Part shown: piece by piece, positions 1 through 11,000 of the stretch
Layout: the number at the start of each line of letters is the position of its first letter
Numbering within the stretch: position 1 is the first letter of the stretch
NCBI GenBank assembly: GCA_000310025.1
Contig: FN648299.1
Location: 44,201 to 97,019 of the forward strand
Length of the DNA stretch: 52,819 bases
Direction: 5' to 3'
Source of the DNA: Ectocarpus siliculosus
Lineage: Eukaryota > Sar > Phaeophyceae > Ectocarpales > Ectocarpaceae
Notes under the pieces: model-generated
Told to the model about the DNA's origin: nothing
Database searches by the model: none
Seen by the model: the letters and a program-made list of their open reading frames with translations, nothing else
Translations under genes and position numbers: made by a program

Positions 1-629
1 GAAATCGTCAACCTTCCGTTTCCCTTGTTCCTCTCGTAAAAGCACCCAGAATACCATCTCAACTCTCCCAGGTTCTTCACTGGCACGGACTTGTTAAGGT
101 CGGCGCCAAACTTATCACATCTCTCCCTCTCTCCCACAGCAAAAATGTCATCTACATGTACTACCAAAATCAAAACAACACATCCATCCTCAATCAAACG
201 AAACACACAAGCATCGGCCATGCACTGCTCAAAACCTAACGCCACTAAACACCTCTTCAGCATTGCATGCCACTGCCTAGATGCCTGTCTCAAGCCATAC
301 AGACTCTTGCCTAGTTTTACAATCATTCCAGATAGAGCTCCACATCCCTGTGGCAAACGCATGTACACGTCTTCCTCCAACTCCGAGCGCACAAAAGCTT
401 GCTCAATATCGAAATGACACAAGTCGAGATTTAACTCGCACGCCAACGCAGCCAACATCCTAACACACGAAACAGAAACGGTAGGCGCGTACAGCTCTCC
501 AAAGTCAATGTACTCTCTCTGCATATCACCTCTCGCTACAAGTCTCGACTTCACCTTAGTGGGCCATCCAAATTCATCTGCCTTCCAATCGAATACCCAC
601 TTAGCGTTAATTGCGTTCTCCACTAGTTG
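1..629 (-). pseudogene. copia reverse transcriptase fragment
   Basis: Past the stop codon the minus strand continues in the same frame with a recognisable copia RT. It has KWVFDWKADEFGWPTKVKSR, then LVARGDMQ, then HFDIEQAFVRSELEEDVYMR (first catalytic Asp) and LPQG. Next come LYGLRQASRQWH and the VHVDDIF catalytic aspartate pair. The fragment ends in NLGELRWYSGC-like sequence at the window edge. The RT motifs are intact, so the stop is probably young. Confidence 0.9.
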
Positions 630-632
630 CTA

Positions 633-1891
633 CTTCGCCGGAGTAAAAGTCCCTGCTTCCAACAAGCCGTAAAACTCCCTTTGCATAGAGTCGCTCCAAA
701 GGTGCCGGTGCTCCGACGCCATGGCCTCTTTGTAGCTCTTGGGGACACGAAGGTCGCTGGCCTGGCAGTGAGGAAGGTCAGGGCGTTGCTCCGGCGGGCG
801 CTGGTCTCGCAGCGTGGCGTCGATGTCTTCCCGGTTGGCGAGGAGCGTGGCAAATGCGAGTGGAAAGCCCGCTCCTCCAGCCCCCGGGTCCACCGCTGCG
901 AGTGCTCCCGCCTGTTCTCCGGCCCCCGCTCCCCCCGGCTCTCCGGCCTCCGCCCCCCCCAGCTCCCTGCGCTCCTCATCCACCGCGCTCCGAGCCTCCA
1001 GCATCGACACCAGAGTGTTCTTGTCTAGCATCGAGATGAGTCCTGTGCTGTGCCTGGTGCCCGATCTCGTTCGGCTTGGCAGCCGCGGGTCTATCATACC
1101 CTCGGCCTTTGTACCCGGGCGAAGCTGCCGCATGGCGTGAGCCGTAAGCGGGGGCATCGCGGGGTCCGGCGGCGGCGGCTGGTCTGGATCGAGGGTCGCC
1201 AACGGTGACGGCGAAGAGGCAGAAGACGGCTGGCCAGGGGCGGGGGTCGCCGACGGTGGCGGCGAAGTGGCAGAGGGCGGCTGTGAAGGCGTGGGAGCGG
1301 ACGGCGGCGTGGTCGCTGGCGGCGGCGTTGCGGCAGGTGGCGTTGCGGCAGTCGAAGGCGTCGGTGCTGGGCCAAAGTTGATCGAGACGACCGGCGGCGT
1401 GAACGGGGGGGGTGTCGGTGCAGCGGTGATACCAGCGGAACCCACCTCGCCGGCTGGCGCCGACGTCACCCACGACACGTTGTTGGTGTAGACGACGCAA
1501 CCGGTGGACGCCTTGAGGACCTTGACGGTGCCGCTCGGGTGGTTGTCGCCGCCGTTCAGGTAGAAGCAGAGGGTGGCCTGGTCGTCGAGCTTGGTGCGGC
1601 GATCCTCGCGCATGAAGCCGGGCTGGAAGAACGGCAGCACGCGGAACGGCCCTTGCTCGCCGGTGAACATCTCGTGCGGCGAGCGCCGCCCGGGGTTGGC
1701 CTTGGTCGCCGACTGGTTAAGAGCGTCGGCGGCCCACTTCGCCGATTCCATCCAAAGACGGTCACCGCGCTCGTCGAGGCCGGGGATGGAGGCGAAGTCG
1801 ACGTTGAACACACGGCCAGCGCTGCGGCGGGCGGCCATGCCGGCCTTCATAATCCGCCAGATGGCGCTCTCGACGACGCCGTTGTACTTCC
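633..1891 (-). pseudogene. copia integrase C-terminal part and RT entry (second frame)
   Basis: In the frame after the shift, the sequence resumes with KYNGVVESAIWRIMKAG, which contains the third catalytic acidic residue of the DDE integrase. The integrase C-terminal region follows, then a long proline/threonine-rich linker (plus strand about 930-1450). It ends with the typical copia RT entry, SYKEAMASEHRHLWSDSMQ. The TAG at 630-632 then stops the frame. This is one half of a broken polyprotein, not an independent gene. Removing one base near 1891 would connect the frames, so either a real mutation or a sequencing slip is possible. Confidence 0.9.
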
Positions 1892-4800
1892 GGAGTGCCA
1901 GGCGGGGTGAACTCGACGCCGATGCCGTTGTCGTCGCAGAATTGCCGGAAGTCGCCACGGGTCCACTCGGTGCCGTTGTCGACGCGGAAACACTCGATGC
2001 GCCCGAGGTCGTACCGCCCCACGTCCGCCAGCAGCCTTTTCGTTGCCGCCAGCGCGTCGGACTTCCGCCGGAGACCGTAGACCTTGTTCCACCGCGAGGC
2101 GCTGTCGACGGCGACGAACAGGTAGAGGTTGCCGCCCAGGGAAGGCACCAGCGGTCCACACAAGTCCAGGTGAACACGCCCGAGTGGCTTGGACGCCCGC
2201 GCTCCCGGCCCCCGCGGCACCGACCCTCGCCTGCCCTTCGCCTTCATGCAGTCCGTGCACGGTTCCAGCTTGCCGGTGAGCACGATGCCTCTCTGCTGGG
2301 CGGTTTCTCTCAAAAGGGGCTCGCAAGCGTGGGCAAGGGAGCGGTGGAAGCGGTTGATGTCAACGGACTTTTCAGTCGAACCAAGAGCAAACGGGGACGC
2401 ACCAGGGCCAAGCGCGGCCGCACCGAAGTCAAAATCAGCACCCCCATCAATGCTATCCAAAACAGCAGCTACATTCGCAGCATCAGTCTCAGGGATAAAC
2501 GCGGGGAAAAACTCTTGATACGGGGTGTCATCATAGCCATCCATGAGCTGCTCGTCGGTGAGCACACTCGTGTCTCCAAGATCCATACCCGGAAAAGTAC
2601 CCACACAAACAAACTCGGACGCCGAAGAAGGTACTACGCCGGCAGAGCCGGCGGGCGGGACGCTCTCACTCGCAGGTACTACACTGGTGGGACCAGTGGG
2701 CGTGACGCTATCAGTCGAAGGTACTACGCTGGTGGGACCAGCGGGCGTGACACTCTCACTCGAAGGTACTACGCTAGCAGAGCCAGCGGGAGGGAAACGC
2801 AACACGGACACCAATGATTCCGCGGAGCCCCCTTTTTGGGAAGGGGAACGCGTGGAGCCAACGGCGGGGGCGGAATCGGGGGCAGTCACGAATGCAGGCA
2901 AAGCAGAAGAGTCTACTATAGTTGCAGATGGGTCGTATGGTAAGCGCATGGCATATGCTGCAGACGCTTTTTCCTCCCTAGCAAATAGCAGTCCATTTTG
3001 GAGGGTTGCACCACGCTCGTCGTGCAGGATTTGTTGCTTTCGAGAAACTGCATGCGTTGAAAACAAATTGAAGCTCAGGTTCTCTACTACAGACACGTCA
3101 GTCAGCTTAACACACATCGTCGTTTTTTCACCGTTCTCATCCTCCTGAAAGAAACTAAGGTTGATGCTACCGATAGCTTGCACTTCTAGCAGTCGACCAT
3201 CACCTACGACGACATACTTCCTATTTGCGGGGATCTCCTGCAGATCGTACATGTGTAGACTACTGTTGGTAAAACTGTTGCTTGCACCTGAATCAGCTAC
3301 CCATCTCTCGCTACCAGGCGGCCCCTCACTAGATTCCACACTCAGCAAAGACGAAGCAGACGCAGCAGACTCAACTCCAATCGTCACTCCTATCCTACCA
3401 AAAAAATCTTCGGGGTGAGACTTGCCTAGGGGCACCGATTGTGCCGTGCAGAGGTGGAGGTAGCCCGAAGATGGAGGCGCGCCAGGAGAAGGGGCAGAGG
3501 ACGAGGAGGAAGCGGTGCTGCTGCTGCCCGCGGGGGGGGGCTGACGTGGCTGCTCGGATGATGAATCTTGACCGGCGGGAGGGTAGTAGACGTAGTGGAT
3601 CCCGCCGTCAGATGAACGGCTGTCTTCGTACCCGGAGGAGTAGCTGTAGCTGTCCCCGCCGCCGGCGTAGTGGGCGTACCCGGCGTCGTGGTAGCCGTCG
3701 TCGTAGGAGTAGCCTTCGTCGTAGTCGCCGTAATCTTCGTAGTAGCCACCATCATCGTGGGCGTAGTACACAACGTACGCCTGCTCTCTTCCGTGGCCAG
3801 AACGCGCGTGCCCCGGGCCTCTCCCTGCCCGATCTCTCTCGGCACGCCCGTCGCTGCTGTGGCGTCCCGCGGGCCCACGACCCCCCGGGTGACGCCCCAG
3901 ACTACCACCAGGCCCACGTCCACGAAGAGGTCGCGGGGGGGGTGAGGCTTGGCTCCAGCCACCGCCACCATGACCGGTGTGGTGCTGCTGCTCTATCCTC
4001 ACCCATCGCCCGCCACCGCGGCCGGGTCCCGGCGGCGGTCTACCCCCTCGCTGGCTACCGCCGCCACCGCGGCTGCCGCCGCCCGAGCGACGTTCCTCGG
4101 CGCCCTCTCTCGAACGCGCACGCCGCAGTTGCTGCTGGAGACGACACTGCTCGTTGGTGTGAAGCTCGGACTGGTGGTAGCGGCAAAATCCGCCGGGGTC
4201 GTCGTTGAACACGCCATTATTTTTCTTCTCTCCGTCACGATTTTGGCCGCCAGCTGCTGCCTGACCGCCGTCTTGACCCCAGGATGCCCCCCCACTGCCC
4301 CCGCCGCGCCGGCTCATGCCGGATGCGGCGAGAGCGAGCTCCACCTCGCGCCTCTCCCCCTTGCTCCTCTCGCGCTCCATCTCCACGTGGGCGTCCCTCA
4401 CCACAGTCTCAAGGGTACGCAACGTCAGGACATCATGGGCAAGCAGTATTCCTTTTTGCACGGCATACAACGAAGAGGGAAGGCCACGAGCAATGTCTTT
4501 GTTGGCATCTGTTTCATCCTTAATCGTGCCTACAGATGCGAGACGCAGGCGAAGGGCCTCTGAGCGGGCAATGTAATCCTGTGGACTCTCGGACTCTTTC
4601 ATCTCCAACTCCTTCCAGTCCTGCTCCAACCTCGACTTTTCTGACTGCTTTTTCTCCTGATAGAACTCGGTCACTATTTTCCAGCCCTTTTGGGGACTCT
4701 CACACGCCAGAATCAAGCTCTGAATCGGGGGATACATAACCTTGCTTATGAGGATATTCCACAGTTTGAAAGACTTGTCTACCACTTCATTTCCAAAAAG

Positions 4801-5322
4801 TCTCCGAAGGTCTCCTACATTCACACCCCTCTTCCCGACCTTGACCTCGACCTCCAGTTCCAACGCATCATGCACACCCTCCTCCTGAAAATATGAAATC
4901 ATCTTACCACGAAAAATATCAAACATAATGTACAAGTCCTGCTCCTTCTTTACACTACCAAGCCAAGGTTCGATTTCTGAGCCTGGATTGACACGTAACG
5001 TGCCTGAGCGGGCAAAGCCCTGTTGTTGAGCGATGGCCTCAGCTGTCGCCTTGGCCGCTTGCGCCACGATGTGTGCGACGCTGCTGGGGTCGTTGAATGT
5101 GGCTGGTGTACCCTGGCTGGAGGGTGATGGTTGGTTGCCAGTAGGTGGGACTGGGTTGCCGGTTGGAGTGGCTGGGTTGCCGGCTGGTGGTTGGGCAATG
5201 GTGACTTCACCCTCGTTGATCCTGTTGGCTTCGAGTTCGGCTTGCACTCGTTGCTGGACGATCTCCTCCACTTTTTGTTGTAGCTCTTCCCCGCTGAGGG
5301 CGGAGAGGTCGATGTCCTCCAT
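1892..5322 (-). pseudogene. copia gag-protease-integrase (first part of polyprotein)
   Basis: A long open frame begins with ATG at 5322 (MEDIDLSALS). Residues about 1-110 are proline- and glutamine-rich. Residues about 115-340 form the gag region, with the pattern of a UBN2/Retrotran_gag-like domain. Near residue 380 is a C-x2-H-x5-H-x4-C knuckle rather than the usual CCHC spacing. A long Gly/Arg/Tyr-rich low-complexity stretch follows. The protease has DSGAS near residue 677. A Val/Pro/Ser-rich tandem repeat of about 16-17 residues follows (plus strand about 2640-2790). Integrase then has its HHCC zinc finger (HRSLAH, then CTDC), first Asp in VHLDLCGP and second Asp in FRVDNGTEW. The frame is lost just before the catalytic Glu. 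The open frame continues to 1762, but those last residues are out-of-frame product. Confidence 0.93.
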
Positions 5323-5401
5323 GGTGTTTGGTGTTGTGGGAGTCTACCGATTGCGCGTGACTGCACAACCCCCGGATGGCTACGCCCGCGCGCAGATACC
5401 G

Positions 5402-5690
5402 TGATATCGCACTAGTGTGAAAGGTAAACTACGCGGGGTGCAGCAAGCACGTTCTGGACGTTACTTGGGGCACTGGGAAGTCGGCCGTGTTAGGCCGAGA
5501 GAGAGAGATTGAGAGAGAGTTGGAGAGAGAGTGGGAGAAGGAAACTTGATTGGAGAGAGACGGTGGTGGTGGTGGAGAGAGAGAGGAAGAAGTGAGCGCA
5601 GCACGCACGCAAGCTTCATCGCACCAACCACCCCAAAAGGGTCCCCGTGACCGCACCGATGGTACCCTGCAACACACGAAATTCCCAACA
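5402..5690 (-). repeat. Putative 5' LTR of the copia element
   Basis: Read on the minus strand, the segment opens with TGTTGGGAAT, the classic start of copia LTRs, and closes with ATATCA directly before CGGTATCTGCGCGC. That last sequence resembles a primer-binding site for initiator tRNA-Met (usual form TGGTATC...) with a changed first base. The gag start lies about 80 bases further on. The 289-base length is normal for a copia LTR. It contains a long CT-rich microsatellite (plus-strand GA runs at about 5497-5590). The second LTR is outside the window, so neither LTR identity nor a target-site duplication can be checked. Confidence 0.6.
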
Positions 5691-6091
5691 CGTATCCCCC
5701 TGGGATCCTCACGACCAGATACTGCTGCGAGTATATCTAACACCCGTACATATGAGCGGGTGTGTCCTTCTACGTGGCACGTTCGGCGCGTGCCATCCGG
5801 AACCGCAAGAGGAACCCGCCCCCCCCCCGGGAGGAAAAAAAAAAAAAAGTCCTTTATACTTGATTCTTGATATAATACATCGTTTTCGTCTTGTGTCACC
5901 CTACCTTCGTTCCGGCACACCCGAATGGCTTCCTCTATGTAGCCGTGTTTCGTGGCCACGATGTATGTATGTGCAATTTGAAGCGCGGCAATCCAGACTC
6001 AAGAGCTGGCTTACAGTAATGAAAAAAATCGCCTCTTTCAGCAAATACGGTATGTATAGTTTATCTATAGTAGGATAGGATGCGAGTCAAC

Positions 6092-6250
6092 ACAGGGGTC
6101 GGAGATATCGCATGGGCGGGAGATATCGCACCCCCGTGCGATATAATGATATATGTTGTCAAGAATGAAATGCTTTAATTCGGTTTCCGCACTATGGTAG
6201 GTGTGATATCGGGATATCGCATGGGGGAACGAGGGTGCGATATCACCGAT
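6092..6250. repeat. Hairpin-bearing repeat, copy 1
   Basis: The stretch contains a perfect inverted repeat, ATATCGCAC (6123-6131), loop CCCC, GTGCGATAT (6136-6144). Near-copies of GATATCGCA lie on both sides, and a TTTAATTCGGTTTCCGCAC motif lies at about 6173-6192. The same combination recurs at 45495-45612 and 46300-46395 inside a PNPase intron. No coding potential is seen. Confidence 0.7.
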
Positions 6251-6477
6251 CAATAACAAGTGCCCCGAGCGGTTCCGGCGTACCCCTTGCACCGGAGCCG
6301 CGCGGTTTCATCGTGAAAACGTATGGCGGCATTGCTCGGGAAAATGAATAAGAAGATTGGTCCCTTCGCGGTATTCATTCATGGAACCAACTCAAGCGCC
6401 GGGAATGACACGATGTCGTCATCTACAGCTGCGAAACTCTGCTGAGAAAGATACCGAGCACTCGTGATGTTTTCGTA

Positions 6478-6668
6478 TGTATTTCGCCGCTTTTTTTTCC
6501 GCCACGTTCAAGTGCGCACGCATGTACGTTTCAGAAGATGCGTGTCTTCTGTGTGCGTCTTTCTTATTTGCATCCACCGCGCTAACCGGCTGACCAATGA
6601 AAATACCTCAGTCTCAGTGTGGTTGAATACACGAAATGCTTCTAAAGGCCACGATCTGGGACCCTGCG
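6478..6668 (+). repeat. Dispersed repeat family A, copy 1
   Basis: The conserved string runs ATTTCGCCGCTTTTTTT, then TTTGCATC, then AACCGGCTGACCAATGAAAA, then TCTCAGTG(T/C)GGTTGAA, then a CTTCTAA(A/T)G segment and GGGACCC. The same order occurs at 45884-46015, and part of it at 7301-7350. By eye, similarity to the 45.9 kb copy is about three quarters with small indels. No ORF and no flanking duplication are evident. Confidence 0.7.
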
Positions 6669-7289
6669 ACGGAGCATCGTGGGGGAGTCTACACTACTTT
6701 CCGGATTAAGGACAGATACCTGTAGCGATAACAGAAGAAAACAGCACATGTGCATGTGTACCATGGCAACTACGACTTTGGACGGTCGCTCGTCTCGGAT
6801 TGCTTTCTTCATCGCCGTCCCTGCATTTACTATCACCACCCGTCTCCAATATTCCCACCACTTTTTGGCAGGTCCTCTCCAGTCCTGCGGCGTTTGTTGT
6901 GAGGAAGAAGGTATTCTAGCTAGACAAAAAATGCTTTCTTTCATGCCATGTTTTCCTACTCCATTATCGCCTTCATCCTCCTTTCTTCCCTCTCCCTTCC
7001 CTTCGTCTCCGTCACTGCCAACATAATTGCCCTTGATACCATCGTTATCGCTTTCATCAAACTACTACTGAAATCCCAACCTATTGGCCGTGGTTGAAAT
7101 TGGTCGATTAGGAGTCCATGACGTTTGAAAACATCACGAGTTCGTACCGACAGAAAACGAGCCAGCTCGAAGGTAAACCGTCTCCGAATTTTGTTGGTGT
7201 GGTCAGCCTTGAGGCGAAGAAAGGCTGTCTCATCGTCGAAATTCCCCCTGCAACATGCTTCGGAGGCCAAATGGTTGTGTGTGTGTGTG

Positions 7290-7428
7290 TGTGTGTGTGT
7301 GTCTTTTTTATTTGCATCGACAGCCCTATCCGGCTGACCAATGAAACATGTGTGTGTTTGTCCTGTAGTGCGGCCGTGACTTGTTGGGTATCGCACATAT
7401 CGGAGTGTTCGCACGGGGATGTGCGTTG
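7290..7428 (+). repeat. Dispersed repeat family A, copy 2 (partial)
   Basis: A TG microsatellite runs into TTATTTGCATCGACAG and CCGGCTGACCAATGAAA, the family A core. Next comes a TATCGCACATATCGGAGTGT segment ending in ...GGGGATGTGCGTT. Both segments have counterparts at 45901-45950 and 46178-46220, so this copy has lost the middle part that copy 1 keeps. Confidence 0.6.
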
Positions 7429-7464
7429 AAAGCAACCAGTTCTACTGCTGCAGGGGTTTCAGTT

Positions 7465-7600
7465 TACTCAGTATCGCACCGGTTGGAGATATCGCACACA
7501 CACCCCGTGCGATAAAAGCTCAAGGGTCGAAATGATTTTGTTCGATGTTCGCGCGGGAATCGGTGATATATGACGGGTCCGTGATATCGCCCCCCCTTGC
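7465..7600. repeat. Hairpin-bearing repeat, copy 2
   Basis: It contains GGAGATATCGCACACACACC followed by CCGTGCGATAAAA. These are the two arms of the ATCGCAC/GTGCGAT hairpin with an enlarged loop. A further GATATCGC follows near 7591. It closes the repeat cluster that starts near 6.1 kb. Confidence 0.55.
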
Positions 7601-7911
7601 CATTGTAGATAGTCAAGAATGAAACGAATAAAAAATCGACCCCCATGCGTCTTTCGCATCCTGACGGAACGCATAGAATGATCGAATGCGGTGGAAGTCC
7701 ATAAGAGCGCTTGAACGTTTTTTTCTGCCGCAACGCCTTTTTCTTGTGGTGCCTCCCCGTCCCAGTCTGGCGTGTCTCTGTGCCTGCAACCAACCATTGC
7801 AAGGCAACGACATTGTCTGACAGCGGTAGTTGAGTTCTCTGCAAAATTTGTTGCTCTTCCCAGTCTCGCTGGAAACATAGCGCTATTGTAGTGCTAGCTA
7901 GCTGCGTCTCC

Positions 7912-7974
7912 ATGGTCGCCTCGTCCTCCGTTGTTTTTGGAAGCAAATTACGGCGGCGGCCTTCCCGTGGCGGA
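7912..7974 (+). CDS. Tentative first coding exon of the methyltransferase gene
   Basis: An ATG at 7912 opens 21 codons rich in Ser, Val and Arg, ending at a possible donor GTGGGA (7975). The next exon starts at 8085 after ACAACAG in the same phase (0). Joining them gives an N-terminus reading MVASSSVVFGSKLRRRPSRG, which could be a targeting peptide. The start is inferred only from phase and position. The next exon itself has no in-frame ATG, since a TGA lies upstream at 8061, so some upstream exon must exist. Confidence 0.45.
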
Positions 7975-8084
7975 GTGGGAAAGCCGAACACCGCCGAAAT
8001 CATGAAGTGATCGATCATATCCGTGACACTTAGACCCCCTGTCCGCCATGCTCTTCTTGATGACCGCGCGTTCGTGTACAACAG

Positions 8085-11000
8085 GCGCCCGTGAGCCCAC
8101 CAACACCTCCCAAAGCAGAGTCGGCAGCAGACGAGAATTGTGATGCAGGGAGCAGCAGCGATGACTCCAACGACAGCAGCAGCAGCAATCTGGACTTGAC
8201 CTCCTCTGACACCGTGGCTTACTCCTCGCGGATGATCGCGGCGGCCAGAGCGTTGGAGTCGCGCCGCCGGGACCGCTTGTTCGACGACCCTTACGCCGAG
8301 CTGCTGGTGAGGGGACCGCCGTATCCCGAGGATAATGATGAGCGTTATGAAGTATGTGAAACAGAGTGCTAGGTGGTTTCGTAGCCCTAGCCCCCGACCC
8401 AAATCCATATCCCCTTCTAAAGCCAAGCTTAGTAATACCCTAGCCACACGCTAAACTGTAGCGAGGGGCGTTCGATGCAACGAAGCGTGTACAGCCAACC
8501 GTGCTTGCAACACAAGAGGACACACCCCGTCGACAATCTATAGATAACACTTTGGATTTTATACATCAACTATGGGGTGTGTTATCGTTAGGGGCGTGCG
8601 GTACATTGCTTGTGTCGCCCAGGCATTTGATTTGATGTGCGAGTAGTTTTGTACTCCGGACTCGTGTTGACCCTTGAAAGTATTGCCACCCGGTGGAAGA
8701 AGGCGGTGGTATCTTGTGTGAGTGGGTGTGAACTTGTTTCAAATATGGAAGTCTAGTCCGCATGGTCGCTTGGGAAAAATCCACATTCGCTCAGGGAGTC
8801 TCGCGCAGTGCGGAGCATGCACGTACCGCATCCATTCTGTCGTGCGTATCGGATGCCATTCGCTTGGTGACAGCAGTATCGTGCTTGCCCTCGGTGAGCC
8901 AAAAAGTAGTTTCGATCGGGACCGCCACCACTTGCCATGCCTCTGGTAACGGTGGCGCTCGATATCTTTTCTGCGTCGTTTTTTTTTTCCTTGGGCCATC
9001 TAATCCCCGCCCCCCCGCCCCCGAATGCCTACAGTTGGGCAAAACCAAAAAAATCGAGCCACCTTTGGCAAAATAGGAAGGAATGACTGGCGATCGGTGA
9101 TCGGTCCTCTGTTGGAACAATGCTCCGTCCTCTCGAGGTCAATGGTATACCAACGGCATCGCCCCCCCACCCCAGTGCCTCCAGCTTGTGAAACGTAGCC
9201 TGGACCGGCGAAAACCCGGCATTTTGCTCCGTCCCGGCAATGTAAGGATACGAGGTCAGTGGGCCAACGACTACGGCATGCGTTTACATGAGTACCCCCC
9301 CCGGTCTACTTGCTGCTTCAGGCCGGTCCCGATGCCATGCAGACCGTCGAGGACAAAGCACAAGAGGAGTCGTCGCTACCACCTCTGGAAGCCACTGCCG
9401 CCGCCACCGCTGCCGCGGCAAGCGATGGTGTCCCTAGGGACGTCCAGAGGCGGCTGGCCATCCGCACACGCTTCTGCGACGACTTCTTTGAGGACTGCGC
9501 AGGGCCGAGGGGCATCAAGCAGGTTCGCCTAGCGTAGTGGTCTTTGCTTGAGGCCATACGGTTCCAAGAGGGGCATGTCAAGGGGGTTAGCCTAACGTAG
9601 GGGTCCCTGTTTAAGCCCGCATGTTGCCAAGGGGTTTTGGCCAGCCTTACGACGGACACCCGGCGCTATTCAGAGTTTGAGACAGCTTGAATGTTCAATG
9701 TGCTTCACATGCGATTTCACCGGCGACGGGCGTTGTGCAACGACGTCCCCTACTGCACCCGCCTGCGGAGGGGTGGTGGAAAAACAGAAACGGGCATGGC
9801 CCGAATGACGGGCAGGTACTTGGATGGCTTTGGTCGTAGCCTGTATTCGATTCATTCCTGCTTCCCTCTCTGACGCCACCCCAATCTATCTCCTCGTCCG
9901 GACCGTCGCAGTGCGCGTCTTGGCGCTTAGTTTTCTCGTCACGTAGCGTACGTCCCCGAGGCCCTACCCCACAGCAGCCAAGCAGCGCGCGGGGTGTCCA
10001 CTTGCGTCCTGCAAGGAATAACGGAGCATTCGGTATGAAGTTTGATCGGCGCAAGTGCGCGCGGCGGGGGGGGGGGGCATGCAGGTGGTTCCATGCTGCG
10101 TGAGAGAACCCTTAAGCCTGTTGCTCGTAACGAGGAGGATGCCCCAAATCCGGTACTCAGCTTGCCGATCGTGGCCGGTCGTCTCCAAAGCCCAATACAA
10201 TCCACGCTCGTGTCTTCTCACAGTCAACCCGGTCCCCCCCCTCCCCAACAAGTAAGGCCGCACAGACCTCTCGTGTGCTACGGCGTTCACCCGGACGTAT
10301 CTCTACCCGTGGCCCTTTGTACGTCTGCAGATCGTGTCGTTGGGGGCGGGAATGGACACGAGGGGGCTACGGCTCAGGGCTTCGGGAGACACCAAGGTGA
10401 ACAGAACGTGGGTGCCCGCGCGTGCGCTTGCGTGAGCGGGGGCGGGGGCTCGCAGATAGAAATATGTGAATCAGGGTGAGGGGGGGTAATGTGAGTGGGG
10501 GGTGGCTAGGGCTGCTAAAGCTACGTAAATTGACGACTCGTGTCCTTCCGAAACGTGTGCCGGTAAAGAAGTTTTTTTGACACCATGGCCTGCTTGTTGT
10601 TGTTACTGCGGCGGCATGCTGCAGTAGGCGTTGAAAGCTGACCGTGCGGGCGAGCTTGGCACCGTGCACACTCATCAGCGTTGCTTCGAAACGCAACCCT
10701 ATCGGTCTTTTCCGGTTGGTCCCCGAACAAGTTCGAAGAGTAGGCCAAGCATGTCGAGCTTCGAGATTTTCTGAGACACAACTTTGCTACGTGTGTGCTG
10801 GATTTTATTATTTTTTTATGTCGTGCCTTTCACCTCTTGAAGCACCCTCGGTGTGCGTCGAACCCGAGCGAGCAATCAGGGGGTGTTTTTCACAACCACC
10901 GAGGCGTTTCTACAACCACGGAAATGAACTCGAACTCGAACCCAACACAGCCTTGTTTTCGTGACTTTCTCGCTTTTTTTTGTTCTTTTTCCCTCCACCA

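Larger units (their letters stand above)
1..5690 (-). mobile_element. Ty1/copia LTR retrotransposon, 5' part, degenerate
   Basis: On the minus strand, from 5690 downwards, the order is putative 5' LTR, primer-binding-like site, gag, aspartic protease, integrase and reverse transcriptase. Protease before integrase before RT is the diagnostic Ty1/copia order. The element leaves the window at base 1 inside RT, so RNase H and the 3' LTR are not visible. A one-base frameshift near 1891 separates the integrase catalytic aspartates from the glutamate, and an in-frame TAG at 630-632 interrupts the start of RT. Otherwise the reading frames are long and well preserved, which suggests a fairly recent insertion that is no longer autonomous. 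The superfamily call is firm; the exact outer end rests on the putative LTR. Confidence 0.95.
5691..7911. other. Repeat-rich intergenic region, no gene seen
   Basis: No exon with splice signals or protein similarity is visible here. The stretch holds a C-run followed by an A-run near 5820-5846, hairpin-bearing repeats at 6092-6250 and 7465-7600, and two copies of a dispersed repeat at 6478-6668 and 7290-7428 (the second next to a TG microsatellite, about 7276-7302). The open frames present are short or cover microsatellites. Any promoter of the downstream methyltransferase gene should lie in its right part, but I recognise no core motif. Confidence 0.6.

Noticed and set aside
630-2177. Separate 515-residue gene
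   Set aside because: It is the frameshifted integrase/linker/RT-entry part of the copia polyprotein, not an independent gene.
1573-2817. 414-residue plus-strand open frame
   Set aside because: It is the antisense shadow of GC-rich copia coding sequence, with low-complexity composition and no motif.
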